Assembly (NCBI RefSeq): GCF_032854445.1
Contig: NC_088302.1
Coordinates: 24,751,788-24,815,787, forward strand
DNA: 64,000 nucleotides
Direction of reading: 5' to 3'
From: Liolophura sinensis
Lineage: Eukaryota > Mollusca > Polyplacophora > Chitonida > Chitonidae
The notes under the pieces are model-generated. The model was not told the DNA's origin. It did not search any database and worked only from the letters and a program-made list of their open reading frames with translations. Shown here piece after piece: positions 38,401 through 45,119 of this stretch (positions within the stretch are counted from its first letter, which is position 1; each line of letters opens with the position of its first letter). A program made the position numbers and the translations under genes.

Positions 38401-40988
38401 ATCAACTTATACTTTAAATAAAGTTCATTAACCCGCAAAGATGCGGACTTACAATCCTGAACATCTGGATCTATATGTGACACTTATCTTGAAAAGTTGT
38501 ACATGTATGAGCAGATTTAGTTCCGATGACTCTTGACTGGCAGCATGCCTCAGCTCTGACACAAGATTATGACTGTCACATGACTCCTCAGCTACAGTCA
38601 TGTGCAAACTTGCATAGTTACAACTGAATGCTTAGAGACCATGTTCAAGTCCTTGCAACTGCCGACTCAGCAGTTAGCCCATCAGATGGTTTAGTTTTCT
38701 TCCATATGCTCCAAGTTGATCGAGTTGGCAAAAAACTCCTCCTGCCGTGAAAAGCTCTAGTCAGCTGGTCAGTCAGTAAAATTTCTAACATCTTGAATCA
38801 TGTGCGGTTCCCCTCAGCTTTTTACAGCATGTTGCAGCTGTTGTGATTTTGTGCTGGTTTTCGTTTGACAGAGGCTGTGTGTAATATCTTTCTTATTATC
38901 TTGATCGTCGTCATATGACTGAAAAATTGTTGAGTACGACGTTAAACCCCAAGCACTCACTCACTCACTTATTATCTTGACAGAAAGCTATTTTGGACTC
39001 AGAGACTGAATGGGCCCAGAACAAAAAAGTGGTCGATCTGAGTCAGAAGGATGTGCGCAGAGCTGTGAGTACATATGTCCTCAGATTTATCTCTGGTATA
39101 GACTCTGGTCATTCCTTGTGTCTACACACTGATACCTAGTCATTGTGTATGTTAGAATTAATATTAGCACTTCATTAGTTAGTTCAAACTATCACAAGCT
39201 TAAAACATACATGAAAAGGAACTAAAAAACAAAGAATATGGTTTTTAGGAAAATAAACAAGTATATATGAGAAAAAAAATTCATTTTTAAAAGCATATAT
39301 TTCATTTCTTAATAACCTCTGGATTGTATGTGTATTTCCTGTAAGTGGTCAGAGCGCGACCAACTAAGGCTGTTTTAGCCCACCTCACTCTTTCCCATCC
39401 AACAAAATTGTTTTGACAGCTATCAATGTTGACATCACGACAGAAGGCTGGACTGACCACTGGAGCCTTAGGAAAACCATAGTCTAATGTTATTTTTACA
39501 CCCCAAGAAGAACACTAAGAACCTTCTTTTGACTGTTATATGTTAGGCCACCTCATATACTCAGTATTTAGAAATAAAAAACAGGTGTTTCCTGCATCCG
39601 ATATTAAAGCTTACTGCTACATGTTCCACTGGGGAAGACGTTTTCTGCATAAGCCAATAGGTTTATTGGTACATGTACTATGTACACTGTTTGGACAAGG
39701 GCCTGAAATCTGGGAAAGACTTCAGAACCGAAATGCTCAGCTCTTGCAGTATTAAAGTGACAATGGTACACTCTGCTCAAGTGATTGCTGGAGTCCCATA
39801 CCTCATGTTAATCAGAAAATATATTCTGACACATTGAAGGGCTATGTCCTTCGTATTTCTTCGTAGCAGATTTTTAAACTTAAAAGGCATATTTGAAAAA
39901 CATGTATTTGTTTTGTTCATTGGCCTTGACTTTGCCTTGTATTCAAATGTGGTCAGTGTTCATGAACCCTGCTTGTGGTGGAATTGTAAACTAGCTGAGG
40001 TTTTCTCTGTCGGTATACTTACACGTAACTGCTGTTATATCATCAGTGAAATATTCTTCACTGATTACAGCGTAAACACTGGTCAGATAGACTGATAAAT
40101 AAATCGGAATCTATGTCCTGGTGACTTATTCCCTTTATCTGAAATGTTGTACCCAACAAAAATGCTTAACGAGTTACATATATACGAAAGTAACATGGTC
40201 GGTTTAAAGAGATATTCAAAATTAATGTGCAAATACCCAATTAAATGTGTTTTTCTGTGTGCATGTACATTTGTCTTTCCATTTTTCCCATGTAAATGTA
40301 TAATGAATGTATCCATTCAGATTCATGGAATTTTCGCAACGGTTTCAGGTTCCCAAAGGCTTCCCATACTTCAGCGTTGACTTTGGCCTTCAGGGAGGAT
40401 ATGCCCATGTCATTGAGGATGAGCAGAAATTTACCACATACTTTGGAAAGGTAAGTACCTGGTGTCTTTGACGGTCTGTTGAATAGACTGAGATATACTA
40501 GTGGTCTTTATGACTTTTCTGTTGTACATGCAAAGAGCAGGATCTTGTCATGCTCACACGAAGAATTTACCTGTAATCAAATGTGTAAACATTTGTTTAC
40601 AATTGACCTCATGTTCCATTTTAAATTCCACAATGCATTTTGGATTTTATTAATGCATTAAGTTTTTTCGTTTTTGCATCTGTAGTCCTTACGAAGAGAG
40701 TAAGTAATTACGCAGATCTTACACCATTATGCTGTAAGGTGACTCTAGTAGACAGAAAGAAGAATACGTTTTTTTTTGTTTTTTTTTTTCCAATATATTC
40801 TTTCAAAATAATATGTGTGTTTTTTTTGTTTTTTGTGTGTACAGGAGGTGATAGGAGGAATGCTCGATGCTGAACCACGACTCTGGAGGAAGCCATGGCG
40901 GGAAAACTTTGACGATCAGAGGAAGAAAGTCCTGCAGTTTGCCGAGTGGTGGAGACCTTATGATTGGACGCAGAAACTAGACATGTAG
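23353..40988 (+). CDS. CWF19L2: CWF19-like protein 2 (CWF19L2), 18 exons, 864 residues
   Basis: Exons joined in phase: 23353-23442, 23812-23922, 24501-24626, 25193-25291, 25797-25919, 26734-26946, 27722-28253, 29577-29728, 30481-30684, 31472-31546, 32528-32593, 36029-36143, 36909-36997, 37586-37702, 37850-38005, 38984-39064, 40349-40450, 40845-40988; all introns are GT-AG. The product is a nuclear spliceosome-associated protein of the Cwf19/Drn1 family. That family is linked to late spliceosomes and, for yeast Drn1, to lariat debranching. Visible parts are a basic Lys-rich N-terminus, [10 protein letters not shown] at about 192-201, an RS-rich region at about 288-365, and the HIT-like CwfJ C-terminal domains from about 640. 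These carry CQFC at 647-650, [10 protein letters not shown] at 679-688, and the second domain ending [12 protein letters not shown]. Length is close to that of vertebrate CWF19L2 as I recall it. The RS region looks longer than in vertebrates. Confidence 0.96.
23812..23922 (+). CDS. CWF19L2: CWF19L2 exon 2
   Basis: Residues 31-67, including [17 protein letters not shown], which matches the conserved RGEDTWML block of the family. Acceptor TTTGTTTTCAG, donor GTAAGT, both phase 0. Confidence 0.93.
24501..24626 (+). CDS. CWF19L2: CWF19L2 exon 3, Lys-rich
   Basis: Residues 68-109. Almost wholly Lys/Glu/Arg, a probable nuclear-localisation and coiled or disordered stretch, ending in acidic Ser (SSDSES). 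Acceptor TTCTCTGCAG, donor GTAAGC, phase 0. Confidence 0.92.
25193..25291 (+). CDS. CWF19L2: CWF19L2 exon 4
   Basis: Residues 110-142, beginning [10 protein letters not shown], the acidic block with a conserved Trp that follows the Lys-rich segment in the family. Acceptor TTTTTCTGTAG, donor GTCTGT, phase 0. Confidence 0.88.
25519..25640 (-). mobile_element. SINE family A fragment, minus, CWF19L2 intron 4
   Basis: Reverse-oriented tail TTTATTTGATTGGAGGTTTACG, then AAGAATGTTTCACTTATTCG and GGGGAAACCCACAACCATCC, and an end of the head, CTACAGAGGCCCC; the middle is deleted. Confidence 0.8.
25797..25919 (+). CDS. CWF19L2: CWF19L2 exon 5
   Basis: Residues 143-183, beginning [20 protein letters not shown], matching the RDEWM block of the family. 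Acceptor TTTTTCAG, donor GTATTG, phase 0. Confidence 0.93.
26269..26599 (+). mobile_element. SINE family B with target-site duplication, intron 5
   Basis: A different SINE with body ATCCGGGATCAAATCTGG, a middle GGTGTCTGCGGTATAATAC and end GTCATATGACTGAAAAATTG. An 11-bp direct repeat, CATATCATGAC, flanks it at 26258-26268 and 26600-26610. The usual CACT-type tail is replaced here. It shares its 3' part with the short copy at 38905-38967. Confidence 0.8.
26734..26946 (+). CDS. CWF19L2: CWF19L2 exon 6, [10 protein letters not shown] block
   Basis: Residues 184-254. Contains [17 protein letters not shown], a signature of the CWF19L2 subfamily, and later [11 protein letters not shown] and AERYG. 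Acceptor TTTATGCAG, donor GTGAGG, phase 0. Confidence 0.97.
27041..27178 (+). mobile_element. SINE family A, 3' part, intron 6
   Basis: Body with CTGCCTGGTTCC followed by a C13 run (27078-27090), CATAATGC-like sequence, AGTGAAATATTCTTGAGTAGG and an AAT-repeat tail. The head is missing. Confidence 0.85.
27471..27705 (+). mobile_element. SINE family A ending just before exon 7
   Basis: Diverged copy: GGGTGCTTTCGTGGCCAAGG head, CAACCTGCAGATGG body, ATATTCTTGATTACAACACA tail. It ends about 15 bases ahead of the exon 7 acceptor, so it lies over the branch-point zone of intron 6. Confidence 0.85.
27722..28253 (+). CDS. CWF19L2: CWF19L2 exon 7, RS-rich region
   Basis: Residues 255-431 plus the first base of codon 432. 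It opens [16 protein letters not shown]. From about 288 to 365 it is a dense Arg-Ser/Arg-Asp repeat with units such as [12 protein letters not shown], then [13 protein letters not shown]. The exon is far longer than its neighbours. The donor is CAG before GTATGC, phase 1. The next exon in phase is at 29577. Confidence 0.93.
29577..29728 (+). CDS. CWF19L2: CWF19L2 exon 8
   Basis: Residues 432-482: [15 protein letters not shown], a Thr/Pro run (TPTPTP), then [19 protein letters not shown], the conserved family helix. The phase-1 acceptor ACATTCCAG completes a GAC codon with exon 7; donor GTAAGA, phase 0. Confidence 0.95.
29745..29943 (+). mobile_element. SINE family A, 5'-truncated, intron 8
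   Basis: Starts at the box-B-like part (CTCAAGTCCAGCTTTTGC), followed by the GGTTGTGGGTTTCCCCCAGG body and a GTCAGCGTAAAACACC tail with AAAT repeats. It begins 17 bases after the exon 8 donor. Confidence 0.9.
30481..30684 (+). CDS. CWF19L2: CWF19L2 exon 9
   Basis: Residues 483-550. Continues the helix ([20 protein letters not shown]), then a Pro/Gly stretch, [16 protein letters not shown] and GGRRKAGK, the GGRRK motif of the family. Acceptor TTGACTTCAG, donor GTACAT, phase 0. Confidence 0.94.
30965..31065 (-). mobile_element. SINE family A relic, minus, intron 9
   Basis: Degraded reverse copy: ATTTATCTGTATGATTGGTG, AGCAGTACTCAAGGATTTTT, CAGCATTATGATGGCAAG. Old and partial. Confidence 0.65.
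31472..31546 (+). CDS. CWF19L2: CWF19L2 exon 10
   Basis: Residues 551-575, including [17 protein letters not shown], matching the conserved RYF.DDD..L block. Acceptor TTCCCTTACAG, donor GTAAGT, phase 0. Confidence 0.95.
32349..32438 (+). repeat. Three-copy T-rich tandem repeat, intron 11 side of exon 11
   Basis: Three near copies of a T-run followed by TTCTTCTGTGATGCATAAAT, about 25-45 bp apart, ending about 90 bases before exon 11. It may serve as part of the polypyrimidine-rich intron end. Confidence 0.75.
32528..32593 (+). CDS. CWF19L2: CWF19L2 exon 11
   Basis: Residues 576-597, [20 protein letters not shown], matching the E(K)..TAE.QN..F.R.A block. Acceptor TTTTTTTAG, donor GTAAAT, phase 0. 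The 3.4-kb intron that follows carries the dead LINE. Confidence 0.93.
33336..33545 (-). mobile_element. SINE family A, minus, inserted in the LINE
   Basis: ATTTATTTGATTGGTGTTTT, CCGTACTCAAGAATATTTCA, CCAGCATTATGGTGGGAGG, then CTGGACTTGAACTCACAGC (box B side). It splits the LINE between its pre-RT segment and the RT core. The head is truncated. Confidence 0.93.
34683..34936 (-). mobile_element. SINE family A, minus, near full length, inserted in the LINE
   Basis: Reverse copy from the AAT tail through TGATTGGTGTTTTACGCTGC, the body, box-B-like TGAACTTGAACTTGC, to AACCAACTGAGCCACAGAGC at the head. It splits the C-terminal part of the LINE. Confidence 0.93.
36029..36143 (+). CDS. CWF19L2: CWF19L2 exon 12
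   Basis: Residues 598-635 plus one base. [18 protein letters not shown] matches the family D..Y.LDD.F......; acceptor TATATACAG, donor GTACTG, phase 1. Confidence 0.93.
36318..36465 (+). mobile_element. SINE family A, 5'-truncated, intron 12
   Basis: Begins at TCTGCCAGCAGCCTGTGGATGG, with CTCCGGGCTCTGCCCGTTC, AGTGAAATATTCTTGAGTATG and tail GTAAAACAACAATC plus AAAT. Confidence 0.9.
36909..36997 (+). CDS. CWF19L2: CWF19L2 exon 13, start of the CwfJ domain
   Basis: Residues 636-665: [18 protein letters not shown] then [10 protein letters not shown]. The CxxC pair (647, 650) and KHLIVAIG mark the start of the first CwfJ C-terminal (HIT-like) domain. Acceptor ATCTTACAG, donor GTAAGA. Confidence 0.97.
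37132..37265 (-). mobile_element. SINE family A, minus, partial, intron 13
   Basis: ATTTATTTGATTGGTGTTTT, CGTCGTACTCAATATTCCAC, CAGCATTATGGTAAGAGG, AAACCCACGACCATCTGC. The head is missing. Confidence 0.9.
37586..37702 (+). CDS. CWF19L2: CWF19L2 exon 14, HIT-like core
   Basis: Residues 666-704. [20 protein letters not shown] then MQHVSA: the H-x7-H arrangement at 680 and 688 corresponds to the HIT-like core of CwfJ domain 1. Acceptor CATGATAAG (pyrimidines lie upstream), donor GTAACA, phase 0. Confidence 0.96.
37850..38005 (+). CDS. CWF19L2: CWF19L2 exon 15
   Basis: Residues 705-756, including [19 protein letters not shown] and [17 protein letters not shown], the end of CwfJ domain 1. Acceptor TTTATTCAG, donor GTCAGT, phase 0. 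Confidence 0.97.
38092..38363 (+). mobile_element. SINE family A, full length, 12-bp target duplication, intron 15
   Basis: Intact head GGGGCCTCCGTGGCTCAGTC, box-B-like GTGAGTTCAAGTCC, body and GTATGGCGTAAAACACC tail ending in a run of A. A perfect 12-bp repeat, TAAATCACCAGA, flanks it at 38080-38091 and 38364-38375. It is one of the freshest copies in the window. Confidence 0.96.
38905..38967 (+). mobile_element. 5'-truncated SINE family B in the intron 15 acceptor region
   Basis: 63 bp: GTCATATGACTGAAAAATTG, then GTTGAGTACGACGTTAAACC and a CACT tail. A perfect 13-bp repeat, CTTATTATCTTGA, flanks it at 38892-38904 and 38968-38980. The downstream repeat lies directly against the CAG of the exon 16 acceptor. 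Confidence 0.95.
38984..39064 (+). CDS. CWF19L2: CWF19L2 exon 16
   Basis: Residues 757-783: [20 protein letters not shown] then QKDVRRA. The acceptor region CTTATTATCTTGACAG is one copy of a target-site duplication made by a SINE inserted at 38905-38967. Donor GTGAGT, phase 0. Confidence 0.96.
40349..40450 (+). CDS. CWF19L2: CWF19L2 exon 17, CwfJ domain 2
   Basis: Residues 784-817: [20 protein letters not shown] then [14 protein letters not shown], the strongly conserved core of CwfJ domain 2. Acceptor CGGTTTCAG, donor GTAAGT, phase 0. Confidence 0.98.
40845..40988 (+). CDS. CWF19L2: CWF19L2 exon 18 (stop codon)
   Basis: Residues 818-864 and [19 protein letters not shown] and [17 protein letters not shown] close CwfJ domain 2. 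Acceptor TGTGTACAG. Confidence 0.98.
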   Translation, partial: EVIGGMLDAEPRLWRKPWRENFDDQRKKVLQFAEWWRPYDWTQKLDM

Positions 40989-41060
40989 CAGCAGTGAATT
41001 TGACATTTATTGCATGTACATAAGCTGAACTGTATTCTATATTGCTCAATACATAAATGA

Positions 41061-41066
41061 AATAAA
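41061..41066 (+). terminator. CWF19L2 polyadenylation signal
   Basis: AATAAA about 72 bases after the stop, followed by a T-rich stretch (41100-41120). It is the first canonical signal downstream, so the 3' UTR is likely about 95-100 bases. Confidence 0.75.
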
Positions 41067-41089
41067 TTTATGCCTATTTAATATGTGGA

Positions 41090-41385
41090 TTTTGTATTTT
41101 TATATTTTTTTTTATATTTTTATGTTTTTATTCATGTGATATACAGATATATGCACACCAGATTTGCCGTAGACGATTGGTTTTGGGCAAACGTCAGACT
41201 GCGCATGTGGACTGTGCAAATGGTTAAATAAGCGCTGTTGACTGCTTATTGTCGTCTTCACCACAAACAGCTAGAGCAGTAGAATCCATGTAAACAAATT
41301 CCCTGTCCAACGCTAATCCACAACAGGTGTCTTGTCGTCTTCACCGCACTGTCAGGACTCAGCCCTCCCCCCGCCACCCCGGCAC
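41090..41385. other. Intergenic just 3' of CWF19L2
   Basis: T/TA-rich to 41140, then mixed sequence; no gene or further repeat recognised before the SINE at 41386. Confidence 0.5.
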
Positions 41386-41545
41386 TACGGTCTGACATCA
41401 ACCTGCGAATAGTGGTGGATTTCCTCCGCGCTCTGGCCGGTTTCCTCCCACCACAATACATACATCATACCATATATAACACCACCGTCGTATAAGTGAA
41501 ATATTCTTGACTACAGCGTAAAACACCAATCAAATAAAATAAATT
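41386..41545 (+). mobile_element. SINE family A, 5'-truncated
   Basis: CTACGGTCTGACATCAACCTGC, CTCTGGCCGGTTTCCTCCC, a local insertion of ATACATACATCATACC, then GTCGTATAAGTGAAATATTC and CAGCGTAAAACACC tail. Confidence 0.88.
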
Positions 41546-41599
41546 GAGTTTCCACACTCAAGGGAAGTTACTCTGTTCATCCGCGTCTACCTAAGAATT

Positions 41600-42890
41600 C
41601 CGAGATCGGGGAAAACTTCATAAAGAAAATTTAGATCCAAATATAAAGAAATTAAAGACTTCCACACTTCAGATCTGGTCTGGAAGAGGCCTCACGTTGT
41701 TAGGAAAAATCATTGTTTCAAAAGCAGAAGGCATCTCAAGAACAGTTGTTTGGCTAGCATGCTTCCATTAAAAATACAGCACTGCAGAATAGTTAACTGA
41801 GAGTTAAATTAGATTTATATGGAACAATGAAAAGGACAAAGTTAAAAAAATGAGTGATGTCCAAGGATACGTTTGAGGGAGGCCTGAATTCTCCGGATTT
41901 TATATTAATGAATAAAGCACTAACGCTTATCTGGCTAAGACGGTATTTTAATGATGCGGAAAGTTTACGGAAACTGATTCTATCTCACCGATTCAATGGG
42001 CTTAAATTAAGTTGGATTAAGTTTTCTCCTACATTGTAATCATAATACCCCCCCAAAATTAACAAAATCCTGCCGGGTTTTTAGTGTAGTGTCCTTAATG
42101 TTTGCAAAGAAATAGAGCCGGAAGTCGTTCCATTCTATGATCAAATTGTTTGGAACAATAAACTCATTTTGAAGGGAGAAATATCTATTTATGACTCATT
42201 CTAGCCAGAAGCTTGGATTGTGTATACCCGAGATTTGTTTGATGAAACTGGCACTTTTAAACCGTTGAATTTGTTTGGTCAGCAATATAGTATCCCAGTA
42301 CCATACGACAGCTAAACACTTTGGAAAACTCTGGAAACTGCTATTTTGAAAAATGTCATAGATAACCCTTTTGTTGCAGGTAAACTTAAAGTTTGATATC
42401 ATGCACATCCGAGACGTCAGAATGGATAGTGATAAAATAACACCTAAATCCATGTATAAACTTAATCTTTTAGCTCATATTCCATAGAAACAGTTATTAA
42501 ATGTGCCCCAGCCAATTTTCATTCTCCAGATAACAAAATTTGGCATTTAACTGATGAATTTGGTATAAACAACAAAGTGAAATCAATGCAATACAAGAGT
42601 TTGCATTTATCCGTGTAATAAGTATCTGTTCTCAGTGACGGTTAACGAGTACTCAACCAGTGACTGGTGCGACCAGGAAGATACGATAGAACATAATTCA
42701 ATTATATGTCCTCTCATAAAGGCAGATTTTGGCATTTATTCGGGAAATGGCTCTGTGCATATTTAAATACTGAGATAAAATTAAATACTTATTAAATAGC
42801 TCCTGGGATATTTCGAGGGTTCGCATAACAAAAAAGTATTATATATATATGTATATATATATATATATAATATATGTCACATTAAGTGCC
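41600..42890 (+). mobile_element. L1/Tx1-like LINE 3' fragment, decayed
   Basis: Broken frames read like the C-terminal part of L1/Tx1-type ORF2. FIWNNEKDKVKK-like sequence at about 41813 is followed by FEGGLNSPDFILMNKALTLI at 41869 and onward. Further on come FYDQIVWNNKLILKGEISIY near 42140, VYTRDLFDETGTFKPLNLFG near 42220, and a Cys/His stretch (HNSIICPL) near 42700. Stops occur throughout, and the 5' two thirds of the element are absent, as in usual LINE 5' truncation. It belongs to a different LINE clade from the two other elements here. Confidence 0.72.
42841..42875. repeat. Short (AT)n tract
   Basis: About 35 bp of TA repeats at the end of the LINE fragment. Confidence 0.85.
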
Positions 42891-43239
42891 TGTTTCTCGC
42901 GTTTCACATCGTATATTCATACTGAAATATCAACTTCATTAGGAGGTATCCAAAAGAGTAAATTTGATTTTTTTGAAGGCATTCCATGGTTAGTAATAGC
43001 GTTCCATTCTAGATCTACCTCTGTATGAATATTAGCTTCAGCCCATACAGATACAGTCCATTATCCTTCTAACAATATTGTTCATCATGACAAATCCAAA
43101 AAAAAAAAAAAAATCAGTGCTGAAGTTGATTAGAGTTTAGTATTACAACTGTAATATTGGAACATTGTATACATATTTAGATACACCAAGATTGTTACTA
43201 CGATGTTCCCAAAAGTAGCTTATCTACAGTGTACCCTGT

Positions 43240-43346
43240 AATTCAGGCCACGTGAGTAATGTAACGGTGAGTTGTAAATTCGTGGCCAACGGTCAATAAA
43301 ACGTCCAGGGCTAAAAAAAAAAAAAAAAAAACGAAAAAAAAAAAAA
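43240..43346 (+). mobile_element. Possible retroposed 3' end with poly-A
   Basis: CAATAAAACGTCCAGGGCT is followed directly by A-runs to 43346 broken by one CG. A poly-A signal 12 bases before an A-tract is the hallmark of a retrocopied transcript end. No parent gene was identified and no target duplication was found. Confidence 0.35.
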
Positions 43347-43379
43347 TACCGTGTCTAAATCGCTCGGATAAGGATCTTC

Positions 43380-44640
43380 AGAAAAACTTGATCCGACAAA
43401 ACACCCCTCTCATCTCCGAGAGCCAAGGATTGGTTCCGTTGCCGGGTGACGGACAGGGGCGGGCCTCGGCACTAGCGGAGAGAAGACGTCTTGTGAAGGC
43501 CAGCTGATAACGGAGCTATCAACAAGACTGCTGACATCGAACCGCCGTGACGTGCTGTGTGAACACCCGGGCAGGCGGCTGCCGAGTAGAATTGTGACAT
43601 CGTGGCGTAATCGGCACCACACATCTTTGTGTTTGCATTAAAGCAGTTTATCAGCTAAAATCCTGAACTAACAATTTTCAGAATCAAAACAGAGGACTTG
43701 AGTGATTTAATATTTTCATCGCCTTATCAGTCTTGCTTGTGGTATGACCATCATATTATCGGCCTTGACCAACCTCTTCCCAATAGCTAGGCTTTTCACG
43801 TTGGTCTGTCCGTTACCGAAATATGTTGTGGGCTGATTGAATGTTTCTTTATAAAACCTGATGGACTTATTTACCTCAACTCCAATGTGACGATATGTCG
43901 ATGTCATTTAGAAAGAATATTGACATATATTGCTGGCGATGTGCCTGACTTGTGCATGAGATCGTTGGTTCGAAACCCGGAGGAGTCTCTCAGTTTTCTC
44001 GATTAGAGTATGTGTTTGTACCTAGGAAATGGAAATCACAAATGTCGACGATACTGTCACATCAAACAGCGATTCAATTGTGGGTTCCCCGCAACATATA
44101 CCGTCTAGAATATTGTGGTGAGGATATATATTCTAAAACCACATTGTGTGCAATAATATATCCTTTAATCAGCCAGGTGACAGCCTCAGTTAGGTCTACT
44201 TTCTGTGGTGATTAAGCCTATACAGGTATATCAACCGTCCTACCCATAAAACACAAAGTAAGTATTTAAATCTCACAGTGATCTAATACCACCTCTTTAA
44301 CCCTTTGTTCTGTTCGAGTATAGATTCCTATAAAATTTGACGGATCGAGCTGTTGAGATTGCCTCCGTTCAGTGCATAAGACTGTGCCACTGGCCAGTGA
44401 TACCGTGCGTTCGAATCCCGCTCTTGCTAGTTCAGCGACAGCAAGCCCATAGCGTCAGGATGTTTTTGTACGTAACATGCATGGGATTCTTAAGGCCTCT
44501 GCTTGTTTGTTTGTTAGTTGGTTTTTGTTGGGTTTTTTTTTTTGTTTCTATTTTTTCCTACTCCTAAATCCGACATAACAGAGATGCAAAATTTTCAGAT
44601 CAAATAATTCATCACAAATATAAGAAGATGTTTATTTTCT
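43380..44640. other. Intergenic, with a GC-richer patch and tRNA-like fragments
   Basis: 43390-43620 is markedly GC-richer than its surroundings and holds a minus-strand open frame of 70 codons with no recognised domain. GGTTCGAAACCCGG at about 43968 and GTTCGAATCCCGC at about 44410 resemble box B promoters of old SINE heads; neither folds into a complete tRNA by inspection. Confidence 0.45.
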
Positions 44641-44650
44641 GTAAGAGAAT

Positions 44651-45025
44651 CGGGCTGTGGACTAGTAGTTAAAGGTGCTTGCCTTTAATGCCAGTCGCTG
44701 GAAGTGGGTTCAAAACCGACCTAGGACAGGGAATGTGTTCCACTGCCTGTAGGGTCTTACTGACAATAAGGGTTCGACGATGTCCGTGTTGCCGTTTCTG
44801 CTGTCTATTAAGATTAAAAAACACCACGTGTCTTTCAACAAATACGTCGCGCTTGCTTCTAGGTCGCATGTGAGAAAGTGCTTCAGTAACTTGCCAAAGA
44901 GTGCATGGTTTACCCCAGGCACTCCGGTTTCCCCCACCAATAAAAGTGAGCGCCATGATATAAAGGTGAAAAATTCTGGAGTTTGGTATTGATCAACAAT
45001 GAAACATATAAATAAATAAATAAAT
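44651..45025 (+). mobile_element. SINE family C (tRNA-like head)
   Basis: The head is GGGCTGTGGACTAGTAGTTA, with box-B-like GTGGGTTCAAAACCGACC. The body has CTCCGGTTTCCCCCACCA and the end GGTGAAAAATTCTGGAGTTTG, with an AAAT tail. Its body end recalls families A and B, suggesting a shared 3' module with a different head. A 95-codon minus frame here is a by-product. Confidence 0.7.
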
Positions 45026-45029
45026 TCTG

Positions 45030-45031
<2 letters not shown>

Positions 45032-45117
<86 letters not shown>
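45032..45117. repeat. (AT)n microsatellite
   Basis: About 86 bp of TA dinucleotides, directly after the AAAT tail of the SINE at 44651-45025. Confidence 0.97.
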
Positions 45118-45119
<2 letters not shown>

